Shown here piece by piece: positions 60,899 through 64,000 of a DNA stretch of 64,000 nucleotides. The notes beneath the pieces were generated by a model, which saw only the letters and a list, made by a program, of their open reading frames with translations, had not been told where the DNA came from and did no database searches. Each line of letters opens with the position of its first letter. Position 1 is the first letter of the stretch. Source of the DNA: Paucimonas lemoignei (GTDB lineage Bacteria; Pseudomonadota; Gammaproteobacteria; Pseudomonadales; Pseudomonadaceae); assembly GCA_900475325.1 (NCBI GenBank), contig LS483371.1, positions 3,472,001-3,536,000 of the forward strand, given 5' to 3'. Both the position numbers and the translations under genes were made by a program.

Positions 60899-61576
60899 TC
60901 ATTCGGGGAGCAGACAGCCTTTCTTTTTCAACGATTCGAGGACCCACGAACGGTCGTTTTCACCCTTGGCAATCTGATCGAGCTGCTTCTGTTCCGCATG
61001 ATGCTTGGCAGAAGCACGATCGTAGACTTCCGCTACGTGGTCGTAAGGTACACACAGCAGGCCGTCGTCGTCACCTATCACCAGATCGCCCGGCTCAATC
61101 ACCATACCGTCGATAGCGATCGGCACGTTGATTTCTCCAGGGCCGTCCTTATAGGGACCACGGTGCGAAATACCCGCCGCGAACATCGGAAAATCACCGG
61201 CGCCAATGCTGGCCGCGTCGCGAATCGCGCCATTGATGACAATCCCCGCCACACCGCGTTTGACGGCGTAGGCCACCATCATTTCACCGATCAGGGCGTT
61301 GCTCAGATCGCCGCCTGCGTCGACCACGATCACATCGCCAGGCTCGGCGATATCGATCGCGTAATGCAGCATCAGATTATCGCCAGGCCGCGCTTTGACC
61401 GTCAGCGCCGGGCCTGCCAACACACCCGCGCGGTGCATGGGGCGCAGCTTGGCGCCACCGGCGGTCATGCGGTTCATCGAGTCGCTGACGTTGGCCACCG
61501 GCACATCGCGGTAGCGATTGACCCACTCCAGGCTGACTTTCCGGGCTGCTTTGAGGACACGAAATCCGATTGTCAT
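60899..61576 (-). CDS. RraA-like class II aldolase
   Basis: The 225-residue protein carries the E-X20-R-D pattern (IGEMMVAYAVKRGVAGIVINGAIRDAASI) of RraA-fold hydroxy-oxo-acid aldolases, plus GDNLMLHYAIDIAEPGDVIVVDAGGD and MVIEPGDLVIGDDDGLLCVP. It is a paralogue of the aldolase at 54710 but clearly different in sequence. It is divergent from a D-2-hydroxyacid dehydrogenase gene, with two operator-like sites in the gap. It probably cleaves a 4-hydroxy-2-oxo acid formed by that pathway. Confidence 0.9.
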   Translation of the reverse strand: MTIGFRVLKAARKVSLEWVNRYRDVPVANVSDSMNRMTAGGAKLRPMHRAGVLAGPALTVKARPGDNLMLHYAIDIAEPGDVIVVDAGGDLSNALIGEMMVAYAVKRGVAGIVINGAIRDAASIGAGDFPMFAAGISHRGPYKDGPGEINVPIAIDGMVIEPGDLVIGDDDGLLCVPYDHVAEVYDRASAKHHAEQKQLDQIAKGENDRSWVLESLKKKGCLLPE

Positions 61577-61633
61577 GTGGCATTTCTCTCTTGAAATTAT
61601 GGGATGCCGCCGGGTATCACCTAGCTATTTACA

Positions 61634-61645
61634 GAATGGCATTTC
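61634..61645. promoter_or_regulatory. Operator-like site AGAATGGCATTTC upstream of the RraA-like gene
   Basis: GAATGGCATTTC (with a preceding A) resembles GAAACGGCGTTTC in layout and lies 58 bases upstream of the RraA-like gene start. The match is weaker than at the other three sites. Confidence 0.4.
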
Positions 61646-61714
61646 ATTATTCACGAATCAATAGCCTTTTAACGCGCACGTTCGTAGCTCATCGAATTTT
61701 AATTTCAACATATT

Positions 61715-61727
61715 GCAACGACGTTTC
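61715..61727. promoter_or_regulatory. Operator-like site GCAACGACGTTTC upstream of the hydroxyacid dehydrogenase gene
   Basis: It matches GAAACGGCGTTTC at 11 of 13 bases and lies 78 bases before the dehydrogenase start, inside the divergent promoter region. Confidence 0.6.
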
Positions 61728-61804
61728 GTTATGTTAGTGTTTCAATCAACGACGGGGCAGAGACCCTTGCCGCTAACGACGCCAATAAGAACAAGGTACC
61801 GATC

Positions 61805-62782
61805 ATGACCCGCAAAATTCTCCTGACAGGCCCCATGCTCGCGGCCGACGCAATGGCGTTCGCCGCCTCGCAAGACATTACGATCATCCCCACAACGCCC
61901 TACCTGCCAGCCCAAGAGCTGACTGCGATCATCCAAAAGGAACAGCCAGACGCGATCATCGTGCGTCAGGGCAAGCTGACCCGGGACATGATCCAGGCCT
62001 CGGCCAACTTGAAAATCATCGCCAAGCATGGCGTTGGCTACGACACCATCGACATCCAGGCCGCCGCCGAACACGGGGTGCCGGTGACCATTGCCCTGGG
62101 CGCCAACGCGCAATCGGTGGCCGAGCACGCCTTCGCACTGATGTTCAGCGTTGCTCGCCAAACCGCTGCGCTGGATGCCCGGATGCGCGCCGGTCACTGG
62201 GACAAGGCCACGGCCAATGGCACCGAACTGTTCGGCAAGACGCTGGGGCTGGTGGGCCTGGGCTCGATCGGCAGCATCCTGATGGACCTGGTCGCCCCGC
62301 TGCGCATGAAGGTGAAAGTGTTTGACCCGTACCTGAAAACACTGCCGGAGCGCGACTACGTCGAGCGCGAAACCGATTTCGACCAGTTGCTGGCCACTAG
62401 CGATATCATCAGCCTCCACTGCCCTCTGACGGATGACAATCGCAACCTGTTTGGCCGCGACCAGTTCAAGCGCATGCGCTCAACCAGCATTCTGATCAAC
62501 ACCGCGCGCGGCGAGCTGATCGACACTGCAGCGTTGGTGCAGGCACTGACTGAGGGCGATATTTCAGGGGCTGGCCTGGACACGTTCAACCCGGAACCGC
62601 CACCTGCCGACAGCCCGTTGTGGAGCCTGCCCAACCTGGTCGCCACGCCTCACGTGGGTGCCAATACCACGGACGCACGCGACCGAGTCGGCCTGTTGGC
62701 GGTGCAGCAAATCGTCAAGGTCTGGCAGGGTGCCGAGCTTGACCCGCGTTGCGTGGTCAATCGCCAACTCTTAGGCAACTGA
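61805..62782 (+). CDS. D-2-hydroxyacid dehydrogenase (phosphoglycerate-dehydrogenase-like)
   Basis: The 325-residue enzyme has the NAD-binding loop GLVGLGSIGS (148-157) and the full catalytic trio Arg235 (INTARGELID), Glu264 (DTFNPEPPP) and His283 (ATPHVGANT). The substrate-binding domain starts with KILLTGPMLAADAMAFA. It interconverts a D-2-hydroxy acid and 2-oxo acid with NAD(H). No ACT domain is present, so it is catabolic rather than serine-biosynthetic. It is divergent from the RraA-like aldolase and is followed 89 bases later by an ACS permease gene. Confidence 0.93.
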   Translation: MTRKILLTGPMLAADAMAFAASQDITIIPTTPYLPAQELTAIIQKEQPDAIIVRQGKLTRDMIQASANLKIIAKHGVGYDTIDIQAAAEHGVPVTIALGANAQSVAEHAFALMFSVARQTAALDARMRAGHWDKATANGTELFGKTLGLVGLGSIGSILMDLVAPLRMKVKVFDPYLKTLPERDYVERETDFDQLLATSDIISLHCPLTDDNRNLFGRDQFKRMRSTSILINTARGELIDTAALVQALTEGDISGAGLDTFNPEPPPADSPLWSLPNLVATPHVGANTTDARDRVGLLAVQQIVKVWQGAELDPRCVVNRQLLGN

Positions 62783-62829
62783 AGCCTGATTAGCCTGAGC
62801 CAGGGTTGATGACCAACCTTGCACTCACC

Positions 62830-62842
62830 CGAACAGCGTTTC
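62830..62842. promoter_or_regulatory. Operator-like site CGAACAGCGTTTC upstream of the last MFS gene
   Basis: It matches GAAACGGCGTTTC at 10 of 13 bases and lies 29 bases before the MFS start, which suggests a promoter of its own under the same regulator. Confidence 0.55.
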
Positions 62843-62871
62843 TCCAGAAAAATAATCACAGGAGAGCACCA

Positions 62872-64000
62872 ATGGCCCTCGCTCAACCATCACCCCAGGT
62901 CAGCGATCTGGAACGCCTCACCATGAAGCGGGTCGCCTGGCGACTGCTGCCGTTTCTGATCCTGTGCTACCTGATTGCGATCATCGACCGTGGCAACATC
63001 GGCATGGCGTCGCTGCAAATGAACCAGGACCTGGGGCTGACCCCAGCGATCTTCGGTTTCGCCAGCAGCCTGTTTTTCTTCTCTTACTTTTTGGTAGAAG
63101 TGCCCAGCAACCTGGCGCTGCAGCGTTTCGGCGCGCGGATCTGGATTGCCCGGATCATGGTCACCTGGGGAATTGTTTCCGCCGGGACCGCATTTGTCAC
63201 AGGCGCAAACTCCCTGTATGTCATGCGTTTTCTGCTCGGCGCTGCCGAAGCGGGCTTCTTCCCTGGCGTGTTGCTGTACCTCACTTACTGGCTGCCCTCG
63301 GCGTACCGGGCACGCATGGTTGCCATCTTTATGGTCGCCATTCCCGGCGCCAACTTCATCGGCTCGCCTCTGTCCGGACTGCTGCTGAGCCTGGATGGCT
63401 GGATGGGCATGCGCGGCTGGCACTGGCTGTTCATCCTCGAAGGTATTCCTGCGGTCCTGCTGGGCATCGCCTGCCTGTTCGTGCTGACCGACAAACCCGA
63501 TCAGGCGAAATGGTTGAGCGACGAGCAGCGCCACTGGCTGGTCAATAAACTGGCCGAAGAGCGCCAGCGCAAGACCAACATCGGCCATATCTCGCTGTGG
63601 AAACTGCTCAAGCACAAAGACATCTGGGTGCTGGCGCTGGTCTACTCCGGGGCATCGGCAGCGGGCAGCACCATGAGTATCTGGGCTCCGCAGCTGCTGA
63701 AGACCTTTGGCCTGTCGAACATGGAAATCGGCCTGGTCAATGCCATTCCCTACGGGATCGCATCGGTGGCCATGATTATCTGGGGACGCAGCTCGGACCG
63801 AACCGACGAGCGCCGCTGGCACACCTCGCTCACCTTGCTGCTGATCACTGCAGGCTTGCTCCTGGCCTCAGTCACCTCCTCACTGCCTGCAACCGTGGTG
63901 CTGCTGAGCATGGTGCTGATCGGTGCCTATTCCATGAAAGGCCCGTTCTGGGCGCTGGTGTCCGGTTGGTTGTCTTCGTCGACAGCCGCCGCGGGACTCG
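62872..64000 (+). CDS. MFS transporter, ACS family, runs off the right edge
   Basis: An open frame from ATG 62872 (GGAG at 62861-62864) continues to the window edge with no stop. The 376 residues seen contain the ACS pattern MKRVAWRLLPFLILCYLIAIIDRGNIGMASLQMNQDLGLTPAIFGFASSLFFFSYFLVEVPSNLALQRFGARIWIARIMVTWGIVS and most of the 12 helices. It probably imports the acid used by the hydroxyacid dehydrogenase pathway. Most of the carrier is inside the window, and only the last helices are missing. Confidence 0.92.
   Translation, partial: MALAQPSPQVSDLERLTMKRVAWRLLPFLILCYLIAIIDRGNIGMASLQMNQDLGLTPAIFGFASSLFFFSYFLVEVPSNLALQRFGARIWIARIMVTWGIVSAGTAFVTGANSLYVMRFLLGAAEAGFFPGVLLYLTYWLPSAYRARMVAIFMVAIPGANFIGSPLSGLLLSLDGWMGMRGWHWLFILEGIPAVLLGIACLFVLTDKPDQAKWLSDEQRHWLVNKLAEERQRKTNIGHISLWKLLKHKDIWVLALVYSGASAAGSTMSIWAPQLLKTFGLSNMEIGLVNAIPYGIASVAMIIWGRSSDRTDERRWHTSLTLLLITAGLLLASVTSSLPATVVLLSMVLIGAYSMKGPFWALVSGWLSSSTAAAGL

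Noticed and set aside
62890..63822. Antisense open frame opposite the last MFS gene
   Set aside because: The sense strand encodes a clear ACS permease; the antisense product resembles no protein.
1..64000. tRNA, rRNA, insertion sequences or phage attachment sites
   Set aside because: I looked for tRNA-like arms, transposase motifs and terminal repeats and saw none that I could support; this reading was by eye, so a covariance-model scan could still find a small RNA.

Overview
The window reads as chromosomal DNA of a Pseudomonas-type gammaproteobacterium. This rests on the gene families present: FixJ/LuxR, LysR and AraC regulators, a flavohemoglobin with a sigma-54 promoter, CHASE2/M48 and RraA genes, ACS-family transporters, and a UmuD gene under a canonical LexA box. 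The species cannot be fixed from the sequence alone. I saw no rRNA or tRNA gene, CRISPR array, insertion sequence or phage module. Most of the window is accessory metabolism, signalling and surface structures in small divergent units, each built from a regulator and its target.

Left part (1-13.7 kb): an unrecognised gene runs off the left edge. It is followed by an Rrf2 regulator divergent from a methyltransferase, then a LysR regulator divergent from an epoxide-hydrolase-like enzyme and a DUF1348 protein. Next comes a nitric-oxide unit. Three GT-N7-AC (NorR-type) sites and a sigma-54 promoter precede a flavohemoglobin, nitronate monooxygenase, tautomerase and SnoaL-like protein, but no norR gene lies beside it. 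A secreted hydrolase, a frameshifted sugar-isomerase relic and a GH3/PA14 glycosidase with a small secreted partner complete this part.

Middle (13.7-35.8 kb): a MATE pump with a TetR gene; a cupin; GNAT; an AT-rich membrane protein of unknown function; a LysR/alcohol-dehydrogenase pair; an isochorismatase-like protein lacking its cysteine; a solitary curlin-repeat protein; a solitary SOS-controlled UmuD; a lipoprotein; and an APC permease. A FixJ-type regulator then precedes a two-partner secretion system (TpsB/TpsA) with an L,D-transpeptidase behind it. Identical GGTA-N4-TACC boxes lie after the regulator gene and directly before tpsB. Endonuclease I with an extra C-terminal domain, an EthD protein and a REC-PAS-GGDEF diguanylate cyclase follow.

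Right part (36-64 kb): an overlapping operon of a CHASE2 membrane protein without an output domain, an SH3-like periplasmic protein and an M48 lipoprotein peptidase; a cysteine hydrolase; an MscS channel; a leftward run of GST, SDR, GMC oxidoreductase, AraC and ProC-like genes; TspO; and a cupin/LysR pair. Two catabolic modules end the window. The first is a PrpR-like sigma-54 activator divergent from a dehydrogenase, an RraA-type aldolase and a CitMHS carrier, with a very good -24/-12 promoter. The second is an SMP-30 lactonase, two ACS-family permeases, a second RraA-type aldolase and a D-2-hydroxyacid dehydrogenase, linked by four copies of an operator-like sequence related to GAAACGGCGTTTC. 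All functions are read from protein motifs and context; none was checked against a database.
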